Source of the DNA: Cryptomeria japonica
Lineage: Eukaryota > Streptophyta > Pinopsida > Cupressales > Cupressaceae
Assembly (NCBI RefSeq): GCF_030272615.1
Contig: NC_081411.1
Span: 834,012,136-834,076,135, forward strand
Length of the DNA stretch: 64,000 nt
Direction: 5' to 3'
In this document: positions 35,600 to 47,349 of the stretch, piece after piece
Layout: each line of letters starts with the position of its first letter
Numbering within the stretch: position 1 is the stretch's first letter
Notes under the pieces: generated by a model
The model's input: only the letters and a program-made list of their open reading frames with translations
What the model was told of the DNA's origin: nothing
Databases searched by the model: none
Made by a program: the position numbers and the translations under genes

Positions 35600-36850
35600 G
35601 TGAGTAGAGATTTTCCTTGGTATCTAAAAAAATTAAATTAAATTTATTTAGCCCAAGTATAATCACTTTATCTAGTTATTATGACAAAAAAAATGCCTCA
35701 CTTAGGATAGTGTCAGAAAGAGAGGATTTCAAGATCATTCTATATGTGTTAAATCTATGGCATTAGTGATTACAATATTGCTCACTTTTCTTTTAATATC
35801 CTTTCTCCATAGACATCAACAATGGTGGAAGAGGTGGAATTGGCCTATCACTCATGCCACTTCTTTATATGGTTTTTGTGAAAGCATGGGTCATCTTCCC
35901 ACATTGACTTCTTTCCTAGAGAATATAATGCTATTGGGATTGCTCGACTAAATGAGCATATGGTGATTGCAATTGAAATGTTATTGACTAGTGGTCTTTG
36001 TCATTATATATTCTAAGAAACTTGTTTAGCTTATTAATAATGATCGAGCTTAATTCTTCTTTCTTGCAACTCTTAGGGAACGAGTTTTGTTTGGATCACA
36101 AATTCTTCTATTTCTTGGGGATAGTGGAATAGAGGAAAACCTCCTTTGATTTTCCTTCTTTCGATTTTACTAATAGCCATTGCCATCTACAAATCCCAAG
36201 GCCAGTCGCACAAGACTAATATGCAAATAAGATTTCGTTGACTAGGACAAATATATTTGATCACAAATAATATAATTAATGAATCTTAAAATTACGTATT
36301 TAATTAACTAATATAATTTTCCATTTTTCCTCGTCTAAATATTAATTTTTTATATGTTAGTCAAATATTTATGTAAATAATTTATACAATTATTTAAAAA
36401 AAACTATATACATATAGTCAATGAATTGTCAAGAATAGAAAAAATCTATCAAAACCTATATTGCAGAAACGTAATGGAGGACCTCTGTTTCGTGTTCTGA
36501 TGACCGAAATGGGTTTCTCGCTACAAATGACCGTTTCTAAGCCATTATGAATGACCTGAATGTTTGGGTCATTTGACTCGCTTGAATTGACTTAGCATGT
36601 GTGATTTTCTACTTTTCTTTCTACTCCCTCTAATCTGCTAACTCGATGTTGTGGTGTCATTAACACTTATTATTTTGATTTCTTTCCCTTAAAAAAAAAG
36701 CAATTTTGATTTCTTTCCCTTAAAAAAACATTGTGAGGCTTATATTTTCATTTTTATTATGTTCTAAGTTTTTTTTTTATATATATATATAGGGTCTAAA
36801 AAGTAGTAGTACAACAAGGTTTTGAATGCTCGAGTAGGTGTTGGTGCGTG
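35600..36850. other. Non-coding DNA upstream of the PPR gene
   Basis: AT-rich, with A runs at 36692-36700 and 36723-36729 inside a near-perfect 38-bp tandem repeat (ttttgatttctttcccttaa, twice, 36674-36728). No gene found. Confidence 0.5.
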
Positions 36851-36852
36851 GC

Positions 36853-36856
36853 TATA

Positions 36857-36889
<33 letters not shown>
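36853..36889 (+). repeat. (TA)n microsatellite upstream of the PPR gene
   Basis: About 18 TA steps roughly 270 bp before the PPR start codon. A second short TA run is at 36779-36791. A TATA box for the gene could lie in or next to it, but this cannot be decided from sequence. Confidence 0.9.
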
Positions 36890-36893
<4 letters not shown>

Positions 36894-37160
36894 TGCGATT
36901 GCTGTTTTCATTTCTCGTAGTAACACAGGTCAAAAACCTTCAAAGAGCTTTTACATGAATGACTAAACAAATATACAAGGCAAGTCCACTGGAGGAACTC
37001 GTAAGTAAAAAGATCTCTTTATTTAAATGACTGCGAAAAAAATAATGTAACTTAGGCTGTTGCAATATACTTTTAAATGAACTGCAAATCCTTCGTGTTA
37101 CACCAAGATGGTAATTACAGAGGCCTGTTTCGCTATAGATTATAGCTGCAAAAAAAATCA

Positions 37161-39500
37161 ATGGCTACCTTGCAGCCGCTGAAGAAACATAAGAAAATGG
37201 CATTGCTCGTTGGTTTAACGCTTCAACAGCATAGGAAAATGAATGGAACCACTGCTCTTCAAAAAAACCTAGGCCACGGTCAAACTAACTTTAACGAGAA
37301 AGTGAGATCTCTTTGTAAACAGGGACAACTAAAAGAAGCTATAAACATATTGCAAATTATGAACCAGCGAGTAGAACCTTCTACATATTCGTGCCTTCTG
37401 CAAAGCTGTATCAAGAAAAAAGCACTTTCAGAGGGAAAACTAATCCATGCGTATTTGAATAGAAGAGGACTTACGTCAGAAACGTTTCTGTTTAATACGC
37501 TTATCACCATGTATGGCAAGTGTGGAAGCTTATCGGATGCTCGTGAAGTGTTTGATGAAATGCCTGAACGAAATGTGATTTCATGGACTGCCATGATTTC
37601 GGCCTATGCTAGCAGTGAGCAAGCTGAAACGGCACTAGGGTTGTTTTCCCAAATGCAGTGGACAAACGTTCAACCCAATCACTTTACCCTCTCCGCCATT
37701 CTTTCTGCAATTGGTAGGGTGGCATCTCTGGAGCAGGGACTGGAAGTCCAAGCACAAGCAGTTAGAAGAGGACTGCAGTCAGATTTATTTGTTGGGAATG
37801 CCCTTGTAGATATGTATGTAAAATGTGGAAGCATGGAGGATGCACTCCATGTGTTTGACACAATGCCGCAACAGGATGTCGTGTCATGGACAAGTATTAT
37901 TGCAGGGTGTGAGCAGAATGGGTTCATTGAAGAAGCCCTAGAGATGTTCCGTCAAATGCAGCAATTGGGAGTGATGCCGAACTTGAAAACCTTCACAAGT
38001 GCTCTCTCAGCCTGCGCCAGCTTGTCAGCTCTGGAACAAGGTGTTGAAATCCATAATCAGTTAAATAGAAGTGGATTAAAGCATGATATCTTGGTGGAAA
38101 ACGCTCTTGTAGATATGTACGCAAAATGTGGAAAGATAGAGAAGGCGCGTGATTTGTTTGATAAAATGCCGCAGCGGACTGGCATATCATGGACAGCCAT
38201 GATTGCAGGATATATGATAAATGGTCAGGTTGAAGAAGCCGTAAAGGTCTTTGAGGAAATGCCAGAGAAGATTACAGCACCTTGGACGGCAATGATTGCA
38301 GGATATGCACATAATGGACATTGTAAAGAAGCCGTGGAGCGTTACCAACAAATGGAACTTGCTGGTGTAAAGCCGGAATTGAAGACATTTGTCAGTGTTC
38401 TACCAGCGTGTGGCAAGTTGGCTGCTCTGGAACAGGGTAAGAGGATACACAAGGAAATTGTTAGAAGGCAATTAGAGTCCCATCCTACCGTTTCAAATGC
38501 TCTTATGGACATGTATGCTAAATGTGGAAGCATTAAAGAAGCACGCTATATTTTTGACAAAATGCAACATAAAGATGGTGTGTCCTGGACATCTATAATT
38601 GGAGGATATGGGATGAATGGCTGTGCGAAGGAGGCCCTCAATCTCTTTGAAGAGATGCAACATTCTAGCACAAACCCATGCCTTGTCACTTTTCTTTGTG
38701 TTTTACATGCATGTTGTCACGCCGGCCTAGTGACTGAAGGAAAAAAATATTTTGATTGCATGACTCAAAATTATAACCTTACACCAGCTATGGAGCATTA
38801 TGGCTGCATGGTTGACCTTCTTGGCCGTGCGGGGAATCTTGATGAGGCAGAAGACTTTATCAACAAAATGCCATTAAAGGCCGATGCTAAAGTGCTGGGT
38901 TCTTTGCTTGCTGCCTGTAGAGTTCATAAAAATGTAGATTTGGGAGAGCGTGTTGCAAATCACCTTTTTGAATTGAATCCCCAAAATGATTTCCCTTATG
39001 TCTTGCTATCAAACATTTATGCATCTGTTGGAAACTGGGAAGGCATTGAAAAAGTGCGGAAAATGATGAAAGAGAAAAAGGTGAAAAAAACTCCTGGATG
39101 CAGCTGGATTGAGGTCAATAGAAAAATTCACACTTTCCTGGTAGGAGATAGGTCGCATCCTGAAACAGAGAAAATATATGAGACGTTAGAGATATTATCC
39201 ATGCAAATGAAGGCATTAGGATATGTTCCCGACCTAAGCTTTGTCTTGAGTGATATTGAGGAAGAGCAAAAAGAACTAATTCTTAGCCACCATAGTGAGA
39301 AACTGGCAATTGCATTTGGGTTTATGAATACACACCCTGGTACAATTATCCGAGTAACCAAAAACCTTCGCATATGTGGAGATTGTCACACTGCTGGTAA
39401 GTTCATCTCCAAGATAATATCTAGGGAAATAATTCTGAGGGATAACAATCGCTACCATCATTTCAAGGATGGAAAGTGTTCTTGTGGAGATTTTTGGTGA
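37161..39500 (+). CDS. PPR protein of the PLS class with DYW deaminase domain (organelle RNA editing factor)
   Basis: A single uninterrupted 779-residue frame, intronless as is usual for this family. Family knowledge: such proteins bind a specific RNA in chloroplasts or mitochondria and convert chosen C to U. Residues about 47-570 are tandem PPR motifs of P, L and S types, with repeated YGKCGSLSDAREVFDEMP and SWTAMISAYA-type blocks. The E/E+ region follows (about 570-680: PLKADAKVLGSLLAACR, GCSWIEVN, DRSHPE), then the DYW domain (about 690-779) with the zinc and catalytic signature HHSEKLAIAFG (HxE) and CGDCH (CxxC). The last three residues are DFW instead of DYW, a known type of variation. 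The N-terminus is basic (KKHKKMALL), compatible with an organelle transit peptide, but which organelle is undecided. ATG 37161 is the first Met, with stops upstream. This is the only intact host gene in the window. The editing site is not predictable here. Confidence 0.95.
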   Translation: MATLQPLKKHKKMALLVGLTLQQHRKMNGTTALQKNLGHGQTNFNEKVRSLCKQGQLKEAINILQIMNQRVEPSTYSCLLQSCIKKKALSEGKLIHAYLNRRGLTSETFLFNTLITMYGKCGSLSDAREVFDEMPERNVISWTAMISAYASSEQAETALGLFSQMQWTNVQPNHFTLSAILSAIGRVASLEQGLEVQAQAVRRGLQSDLFVGNALVDMYVKCGSMEDALHVFDTMPQQDVVSWTSIIAGCEQNGFIEEALEMFRQMQQLGVMPNLKTFTSALSACASLSALEQGVEIHNQLNRSGLKHDILVENALVDMYAKCGKIEKARDLFDKMPQRTGISWTAMIAGYMINGQVEEAVKVFEEMPEKITAPWTAMIAGYAHNGHCKEAVERYQQMELAGVKPELKTFVSVLPACGKLAALEQGKRIHKEIVRRQLESHPTVSNALMDMYAKCGSIKEARYIFDKMQHKDGVSWTSIIGGYGMNGCAKEALNLFEEMQHSSTNPCLVTFLCVLHACCHAGLVTEGKKYFDCMTQNYNLTPAMEHYGCMVDLLGRAGNLDEAEDFINKMPLKADAKVLGSLLAACRVHKNVDLGERVANHLFELNPQNDFPYVLLSNIYASVGNWEGIEKVRKMMKEKKVKKTPGCSWIEVNRKIHTFLVGDRSHPETEKIYETLEILSMQMKALGYVPDLSFVLSDIEEEQKELILSHHSEKLAIAFGFMNTHPGTIIRVTKNLRICGDCHTAGKFISKIISREIILRDNNRYHHFKDGKCSCGDFW

Positions 39501-39975
39501 GTCTAAGTCAAATAAGTTATGAAGATTTGTTTAGAATAGGATCTTGATAACTTTCCAGGGATTTCCCTCCTTTCCCTTGATGATAATAGCGCAAGCAGAG
39601 CTGCAGACATGATTGTGTTTCCTCTTCCAACTAAGCAAAATAGATCTGAAAAAGGCTCAGCTGAATGAAGCGAAACTTTTGGAAGATCAATGTTGAGCAA
39701 ATGAAGAGACCATTGAACTAATGGATAGTGTTCACCTTGCTGCAGAAAAACCCTAAGATGTAGAAGTTGAATTCCAACCCCATAAGGCAGAGTCATATGA
39801 AAGCTGAGAAAGCTTGTCTTTTGTAAGAGCAACTGGTTATGTGCAGCAAGCTTACATGAAACAAGCTTGTAGAGAAATCCATGAAATAGAAGCAGTTGCT
39901 CAACTAGGGGTTCGAGTTTCCTCCCAAAGCTGAAAGATGTTTTTTATCCTGTGACGTTGTATATGCATGAATAAA
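39501..39975 (+). other. Probable 3' untranslated region of the PPR gene
   Basis: Non-coding DNA after the stop codon, with an AATAAA signal at 39970-39975 that would give a 3' UTR of about 0.5 kb. The signal is common by chance in AT-rich DNA, so this end is tentative. Confidence 0.4.
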
Positions 39976-42550
39976 GTGGGGAACAAAAATGAATACAATT
40001 CTTGATAACAAGCTAACTCTGTAGCCACCCTTTCAATTTACACATTATAGAAATCTGTGACTGCAGTGTGAGCTTTGAACTCTCAAATGGACTATGAATG
40101 ATTAAAGTATCCAGCCTGTGGTGATTGTGCCCTTGACTTTTAGTGCTTTCTTCATGTAATTGGTAATGCATTGTGAACAATGGAGGTGCATATCCTGCAG
40201 GTTTGATACTTGTCAAGCCATATGGGTTGAGAATACATATTTTTGTGTAACAAAATCCCACCACAGGGATTTGCCACATGTAAATCTCACGATAAAAAAA
40301 ATTGGTGGCTGTCTCCCCCTCTTCATCATTTGCATTAAAAAGAGACAGTTCTCATATGATTGCTGAAGGAAAGATGCCTCTGAAAATGGCACATGAGAGC
40401 ATTTTTGTTGAGTGTACAGGGAACGACATAATTTTATATGAAAAGATTGGAGTGAGAAGTCTTTGTGGAGCTCGATCCTAGCCTCTATTTGGAGGAGGGG
40501 TTGTGAATCATTTAAGCTTCTAAGAGATCTCATCTACCATTTGAACAACATTCACCGGTTGATGATATATAAACCCTATTTTGAAGTTTGTTTTCCCTTT
40601 CCACGTGCAGCCGTGATACCTGCTTCTGAAAATCATGAGACCTTATGCCCAGGGATCTACAAATTTCTCATAAGAAGGCACTGAACCTGCTCACCCGACA
40701 TCCATACACATCTAACTCTCCCACTTGAGATCCATCCAGTCTAGGCCATCAGGCCAGCCTTGCATGGATAGCAGTAAACAAACTACTAGTAGTTCCCTTT
40801 ATCATTTGTACTGGTTATTGTTGCTTATGTTATTCAATTGCATTTTTAAGACCATTTGTTGTTGTATTTTTGTCTGAAAATAAATCAGATCAGGAACTTT
40901 ACGTGGACAAATTACTTACTATAAACAAGAAGCTTTTCAACATCTTGAGATTTAAATAATTGGATGGGATGTAACTCAAGTCATTTATGCACAAATAACT
41001 TAAAGTTTTAGATGTAGCATTGAGTTTTCATCCACCGTTAACATGGACTAACTAATAAGTGAGGAAATTAATTATGACGGTTCTATATGATCTTGTTATG
41101 AATCCACTTGCTAACTTTTAAAGTAGTGGTGACTGGTAGTTCAGAGTTATATAATGTTGGATGGCATATGAGACACTTAAATTGTGCGCAAAATTCTGTT
41201 AAGCTACGGTGAAATGTTTGACATGTACTTTTTGATAGTCTTTGTTGTCCTTAGCATAGAACATCTAGATTTGGATTAAGAAAGTTCTCATGGAAGTTGC
41301 ATACTTTTTAGGGGTTTTGCATTGTACTCATTAAAGTTATCATATTATTTTATTTGTAATAATTCATATTTCAGTTTCCATTATCATGCTTTTTTGGTCC
41401 AATTGTTCTCCAATTTATAATGTTTATTATCTATAACAAAATAGAATGTATGTTTCTTGGTAATGAATAATGATTCCTGGGATCATTCAATTGTGTCAAA
41501 GCTTTCTATTCAAAGGTGAAGCAGCATGCATTGATTAGCAGACAAATAGCTCTTACAAAATGTTATAAGCTATAACATTCACAAAGTCCAACATATCAAA
41601 GCTTTAAATTATTTTTATACAAGTGAAAAAAGAACAGCAGATGCAAGCCTAGCTTGACTAAACAGAGACTGTTCCTTATGTGATCTAAATTCCAGAGAAA
41701 CATTGCATATGTACCCAGCATGTGGCTGGCAGAAAGCCACTGCTATAACTCACTAAAAAAATCTTTCCAAAATCAGGGTACTGGTATTACAGTAGAAACA
41801 ATTATTTTAACCCAGTCAACATTTATTCTAAAACTATGATTTAACAATTTTATCCATGTTGAGTTGTGTGGTAGCGTTTACAAATACCCTGATAGCTGAT
41901 ATTGTTGTTTCTTATGGGAAAAGAACGTTGTAATGAATTAAGTTAACAAAGATGCTAATTAGAGAACTTGAGATCTGCAATTCCACCATCACAAAATGCA
42001 TTTGATAACTAGCATAAGTATCTCAAATACATCTATTTAAAAGATGCAGGAGATATCTCTTTTGGTTGTACAAGATTGATAGTTCTTGATAATAAATTCA
42101 ATATAAACATCTTGGATGAATAACTATAAGAATCTTTTAAATAGATAATTCTTCAAACACAATAAACAATAGAAATTAAATTATTTTTATATGATTATTA
42201 GAATACTTAGAAAATCAAAACATTCTTAATGATTTTCAAACGAAAACAAATTGATAATCTAAAGCAACAGTCTGGATTTAGGACAAGTTTTCGAGGTCTC
42301 GTATCTTGTCCACACATAATATTACAGTAGCATGTTTGTGATGAAGATTTGTACCAAGGATTGTTATTCAACAACAGGATTTAGATGTGTCCCTATTACT
42401 TGCCCAAATCATAATGTCTTTAAAGACCTTCAAATTTTCCTTGATGCTCTTTAACTAACAAGTTGTAGGAAGCGCTACTATCATAGTATTGTCCAAAAGT
42501 GTTGAAAATATTTAATTAACTTACAAAGTTTGTTTTCTTCTTTTAAAGCA
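39976..42550. other. Non-coding, no feature seen
   Basis: Unique-looking AT-rich DNA. Short frames (for example near 40160-40684) lack any recognisable domain. Confidence 0.5.
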
Positions 42551-42556
42551 TTCTTG

Positions 42557-42620
42557 AATAGGTATAACAATATACAAACATGTAGGAGAATAGGTATAAC
42601 AATATACAAACATGTAGGAG
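42557..42620 (+). repeat. Perfect tandem duplication of a 32-bp unit
   Basis: Two identical units (42557-42588, 42589-42620), each starting AATAGGTATAACAATATAC and ending ATGTAGGAG. Confidence 0.95.
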
Positions 42621-44560
42621 GATCTCCTTATTGAAAGGATACAAATTACACTCTTAAGTGTGATTTGTTTAGTTTTCCCTACTATATGGGTGAATTTTTT
42701 TTGTTAAATTAAATGTGATTTATTGTATTTAAGTCAAAATGTTTTTTTTAAATAGCTAAACAAACTTTAGATGTAGATCAAACATAAATAAATATTAAGA
42801 CTTGGAAATCAAATATAAACAAATAAAGTAATTAGAAATTAAAGAAAGAGGATAGCGATAGAAATTATATTTAATTTTTGTTGTTTAATGAAAATTTAGA
42901 GGTGCTAGAAGGTCGAGGAGCAACAAAGGAAGTTTTATGAAGTGTATTTGTGTAAGAAATTGTTCTAGAAACATACAATTTCACAAGTTCACTTGTATTT
43001 GAGAGGGGCACTAGTGACCGTCTTTGGGTGCTAGTATCTAATAGAGGTAGGCTTTCTTAGGCACTACAAACCTTCACTAGATGTTGACGACATCAATTGG
43101 GCATTGGTGATTGTCTTGGGTGCTAGTGTTTGACAAGTGCATTAGTGACCTTCTCTAGATGAGATGCCTAATATATTAGATTTCGTGATAAAATAAATAA
43201 ATCAAGGACTTAATGTCTATGAATTCACTACAAGACAAAAAAATAAAATAAAGTTAAGATGTCATGAATTAACTCTTAATTTGGAGACAAGTTAATTTGA
43301 TCAAGTTAGGCATAAATGATTGTTGATTAGATAGTGATGATAGATAATTACATCAATCTAAAATTGATAAGATAGAGGTGACACTTGGTGACATCAAATC
43401 AAGGGTGGCACATGTTCTTATTAGCTAGCTAGGAGAGGGAACTGAATTTTCTTATTATCTTAAGTAAACTTAATAAAGTAGGTACAAGACAATACCTAAG
43501 ATATATAATATTCTGGGTTAAAAATAAGATTATACCAACATGGTCTTCCAAGCATATCTTAAAGAGAAACAAGTATAAATTATGACAATGAGGCCTATTA
43601 GGACTAGGTGTGCCATTCACCTTGCAAATCTTAAGATATATTATAAACTAATTGTTTATATCTATGGTTTATGTTTCTATAATAATCATGAAGTGGATAG
43701 AATGGGATGCCCAAGTGAGGATAGGGACATATGTAATAGTTTTATTATTCTTTGGGGACTTAAATATTATTGCAATGAGGCCTTGATTGTGAAGTCCTTT
43801 AATGGACTTATTCTTCCATTATTAGTAAATACCACGTGCAATTAGTTCCACATGGGGGAGTGCACAAGAATTACGTATACTAACTTAAACATTGGAAATC
43901 AAAGATACTTGTGTAAGTAATTTTTGATTTCAAGAAGGATCCACATATGTTATGAAAGTTGTCTCAATCTTGCTCCTAGTTCTAACAGTATGAAACATGT
44001 TTCTTTTAAACTATGAAAATTAAACTTAATTTCTTGTCTATAGAGTTTTTTTTTTGCTAGAATAAATATTTTGAGTTTTTTAGCATTTCTTTTGATGATT
44101 CCTAGTGCATAAATCTATTCAAGCCCTATAGTTTTAAAAAGCCATACCCATTGGCCTCCTAGATAAAAAAATATGACCTTTATAAGTTGAATTTAATATT
44201 AAAAATATAAAAATATTTAAGATACATAAAAAAGTTATAAGTAGTTACACTTGTTAGCCAACTTGTGGCATGTTATGTCATGCCATATGGCATCTTTGAA
44301 ATGAGATAATGGAGAAAAAATAGAATGCCCAAGTTGATGAACTTGGATTATGATGAGCTTATAATAGGTGTAAGGAATATTCTATTTTTAGCTTGTGGAC
44401 TCATCTTGGGATTTGGATACCCCATTTTGAGAGGGTTGATCTCTTGGTTAACTATTTACCATTTGATGGTTTCATGTATGTTTTTCCTATTTATTAGGTG
44501 CTTGCAATGAAGGTTTTGATTGTGAGTTTTGTAGGTATTTTTATGCTACTATAATCACAC
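42621..44560. other. Non-coding, with a possible degraded module cluster
   Basis: At 43000-43170 there are four loose copies of 'ggcactagtgacc/ggtgctagt', which look like C-to-T decayed versions of the GGCGCC-GTCC modules of the gypsy LTRs. No LTR ends or genes could be placed around them. Confidence 0.35.
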
Positions 44561-44571
44561 CAAATCTTTGG

Positions 44572-44690
44572 TTAGTGATAGTCCTATAATGACTTAGAAT
44601 CTGTAAGTGAATTGTCACCTTTGATTACTAAATAATACATTAAGTTGCTTTGGAGTGTGAGGTATTTCTCCCATATGATTTTCCCTTTTA
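44572..44690 (+). repeat. Dispersed repeat shared with 11645-11770
   Basis: Matches 'ggttagtgatagt(t/c)ctata' through 'gtgaattgtcac' and 'ttggagtg(tg)aggtattt' up to 'ttttcccttttaaa' in the 11.65 kb block. Both are the same orientation. Element class unknown. Confidence 0.65.
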
Positions 44691-45290
44691 AAACCAAAGC
44701 TTTGGAAAATCCACAAGATCTCTTGACATGCCATCACAAGTATCTGCAAGCAAGCTCCATACATTTGCATGATCACTGTACTAACTCATTGTTATTGCAC
44801 CATATCAGACTACGTCTGGACCGAGAATATTAGTAAGTTATGCAACCAGATCAACAGTTTTGACAATAATGACAACATAAAGTAATTACCCTTTGGTTAA
44901 AGGAGGGTGAAGAGCCAATATTGTATAATGAAAAAGAATACCCAACTATTCACATACAATCTTTTACAATTGATTGCATTGACTTTGTACATGATGATAA
45001 GATCCTTGCCAAGCTATTTGCACAAACCTTGGAAAACTAAACCATCTAGAGCTCTGAAAACTTCACAAGATGTCATGACATGCCATCACAGGTATCTGCA
45101 AACAAGCTCCATACATTTGTCTGATCACTAGACTAACTCACTGTTATTGCACCATATCAGACTACATCCATACCAAGAATATTACTAAGTTATACAATCA
45201 GATCAACAAGTTTGACATTAATGACAACATAAACTCATATTTGCAACAAAAATATATATTTAATTACCCTTTGGTTAAAGGCAGGCGAAA
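44690..45290 (+). repeat. Local tandem duplication, unit about 350 bp
   Basis: 44700-44907 and 45050-45290 share long stretches: 'gacatgccatcaca(a/g)gtat', 'caagctccatacatttg', 'gttattgcaccatatcagac', 'gacaacataaa' and 'taattaccctttggttaaag'. The second copy has about 25 extra bases before the last block. Confidence 0.75.
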
Positions 45291-45731
45291 GGAATTTTCT
45301 TAATAATCTTTGAATTTTTTTTTTGGAAAGTAAAGGTAAACAAAAGAGACAATATTTCATAGAGAGAAAATAAATGCAAAATAATCAATCTAATTCTTTA
45401 TGAAAGGGTGTGATGGTTTGAAAATCACATTTTAAAATATTATATAAATAACTTACGTGAGATTTGGAAATGACATGGAGATCACTCAAAGAAGAAGATG
45501 GTTTGGTGGGCTATGGGAATTGAAGAAGGGAGCGTATATTGTGCATCCAACTTAGGGTATAAGGTACACTTGGGATTGCTCTAGTCAAAGTTTTGTATTG
45601 AATGGTTGGTTTGTTGAGCATTATATATTGTGTTCTAAGTCAAACTATGTTATGTGTCATAGCTAAGACAACTTAAGCCATTAAGATATTCTTGAGATAA
45701 GAGTTGTCATTTCTAAAGTTGTCCAAATGTT
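45291..45731. other. Non-coding spacer
   Basis: AT-rich DNA between the duplication and the TRIM element. No feature supported. Confidence 0.5.
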
Positions 45732-46113
45732 ACTTTTGTTGCAAGGTGTGTGCCCTTGGTCTCATTGTGCTATACAACGTAGTGCTCGGGTTTGTGACAT
45801 GAATTAACCGCTTCCTATGGATTCTATAAGTCTAGTGGTTGTATCGAGCATTAACAGGCCGATCTTTTGGTGCAACGACAACCACACTTGTAACAAGTGG
45901 TATCAGAGCTTGGTAACAGGTTCAAACCGCTCGCTTGCACTGGGGGGATTGTTGCAAGGTGTGCGCCCTTGGTCTCTTTGTGTTGTGCAGTGCAACGCTC
46001 GGATTTGTGACATTACTTAACTGCCTCCTGTGGATTCTATAAGTCTAGTGGCTGTATCGGGCATAAACAGGTCAATCTTTTGATGCAACAACAACCACAC
46101 TTGTAATAACTTC
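45732..46113 (+). mobile_element. TRIM (miniature LTR retrotransposon), complete
   Basis: Two 159-bp LTRs (45737-45895 and 45950-46108) begin TGTTGCAAGGTGTG and end CTTGTAACA or CTTGTAATA. Only 54 bp lie between them: a primer-binding site (TGGTATCAGAGCTTGG, 45898-45913) and a polypurine tract (CTGGGGGGA, 45940-45948). Flanks ACTTT (45732-45736) and ACTTC (46109-46113) are a 5-bp target duplication with one change. With no coding capacity, it fits the terminal-repeat-in-miniature class, which depends on proteins of other elements. I saw no 5S rRNA-like sequence, so it does not look like Cassandra. Confidence 0.9.
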
Positions 46114-46290
46114 GCATTTGATTTGAAATATAAATTTTGAAAGTTGATAACAATAAAAGAAATATATAATTTTTAATATCCAATCCCATATTCTAAATGT
46201 TGACACATTTATTAAAATGTTTTAAAAATATTTTATGACATATAAACATAAGCTAGAAAACTAAGATACCATGATGAGCTCCCCATCTTA
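46114..46290. other. AT-rich spacer
   Basis: Short non-coding stretch between the TRIM element and the GC-richer block. Confidence 0.5.
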
Positions 46291-46625
46291 GTTGAGTTTA
46301 ATGAAGGGCTTGAAAGGCCATCAGTGCAACGTATAGCACACATGCAGGCCAGATAGTATTGGTGTTGAGGGGCCAGATGTATGGGCTTGTTGGGACGGTT
46401 CCATGGAAGGAAGACAAGGCTATCGAGAGAAAGGTGCAGTTACAGACAGCGGGGCATCTAATGTAGGAGATGCCCCACAATGGAGGAGTCCAACAACTTC
46501 TGAAATCTGCCCAACTGCAAGGTCCCGAGCTGTAAACGTGGTTAGCCTTGGACTTCGCTCAGGTTGCTACAAAAGCAAATGGTCTTCTGTCAATGGCCCA
46601 TAGGCTCATAGAGGAGGTCTGACCT
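46291..46625. other. GC-richer block of unknown nature
   Basis: Base composition rises sharply against AT-rich surroundings. A 66-codon plus-strand frame (46403-46603) and a 60-codon minus-strand frame (46480-46298) overlap here. Neither shows a known domain. It could be a captured exon or an internal piece of an element; I cannot tell which. Confidence 0.3.
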
Positions 46626-46917
46626 GCAATAAAAAAAATCTAACCAGAGATGTTATTATCTCCATGATTTTAACTTGAATTTTTTTCCTTGAGAGAAATA
46701 ATTAATTTTCTAAAGCCAGAACCTATTTTTCAAGCAGCTGACCAGACAATGATGGTTTAAGAAAGAAAGAGTTTAGAACAGTACATTTTCAAAAGCAATT
46801 TAAGTGGTGTTTATGATAAAGTTAGTTTTTTTTGAAAAATATAGTTTCTAAAGAAATAAAATTTATTATTAAGAGTGTTTTTAAATTCAATTTTATGTAT
46901 TTTGTATGAATCTTTCA

Positions 46918-47262
46918 GATCACAGTTAATGATCTATCGTTAGGAAAAAGAAGTAAAGATATAGATTGCATACAATATCTTTAAAAGGAAGGGAGATGAC
47001 AAGATGATTAGATCATGCTTAGTGATCCGTCATCAGAAATAGAAAGGTAAAGATGTGGATTACGGATTCCATGAGCTATACCTTGCAGATGTTGAAATTC
47101 TTCTCTTATATTGTATTCTATCCGCATCTTGTTTCTTCTCTTCCTAATGTTAGATCATTGAGTGTGATCCAATCCTCTTATCATCTCCTTCCTTTTAAAG
47201 GTATTGTTTGTAATCCATATCTTTATTCCCCTCTTTTTGATGGTGCATCACTAAGTGTGATT
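46918..47262. repeat. Fold-back element made of four copies of one motif
   Basis: Two direct copies of 'gatca(c/t)(a/g)(g/c)tta(a/g)tgatc' followed by an 'aaagat(a/g)t(a/g)gatt' block start at 46918 and 47011. Two copies in the opposite direction end at about 47171 and 47262. The arms pair over roughly 120 bp around a short centre (about 47060-47140). It is MITE-like, but no clear target duplication was found. Confidence 0.7.
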
Positions 47263-47349
47263 TAAATATTTATGCAAAAATACATACCATTGAATCTATA
47301 AGAACTCTTAATTATTGCTAATGGATTGTGAAAGATTGATGCCTAGAGT

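Noticed and set aside
45737-46108. Cassandra-type TRIM with 5S rRNA promoter
   Set aside because: No 5S-like internal promoter boxes could be recognised in the LTRs.
46403-46603. Possible host exon in the GC-richer block
   Set aside because: No domain, no clear splice sites and an overlapping frame on the other strand. Kept only as an unexplained block.
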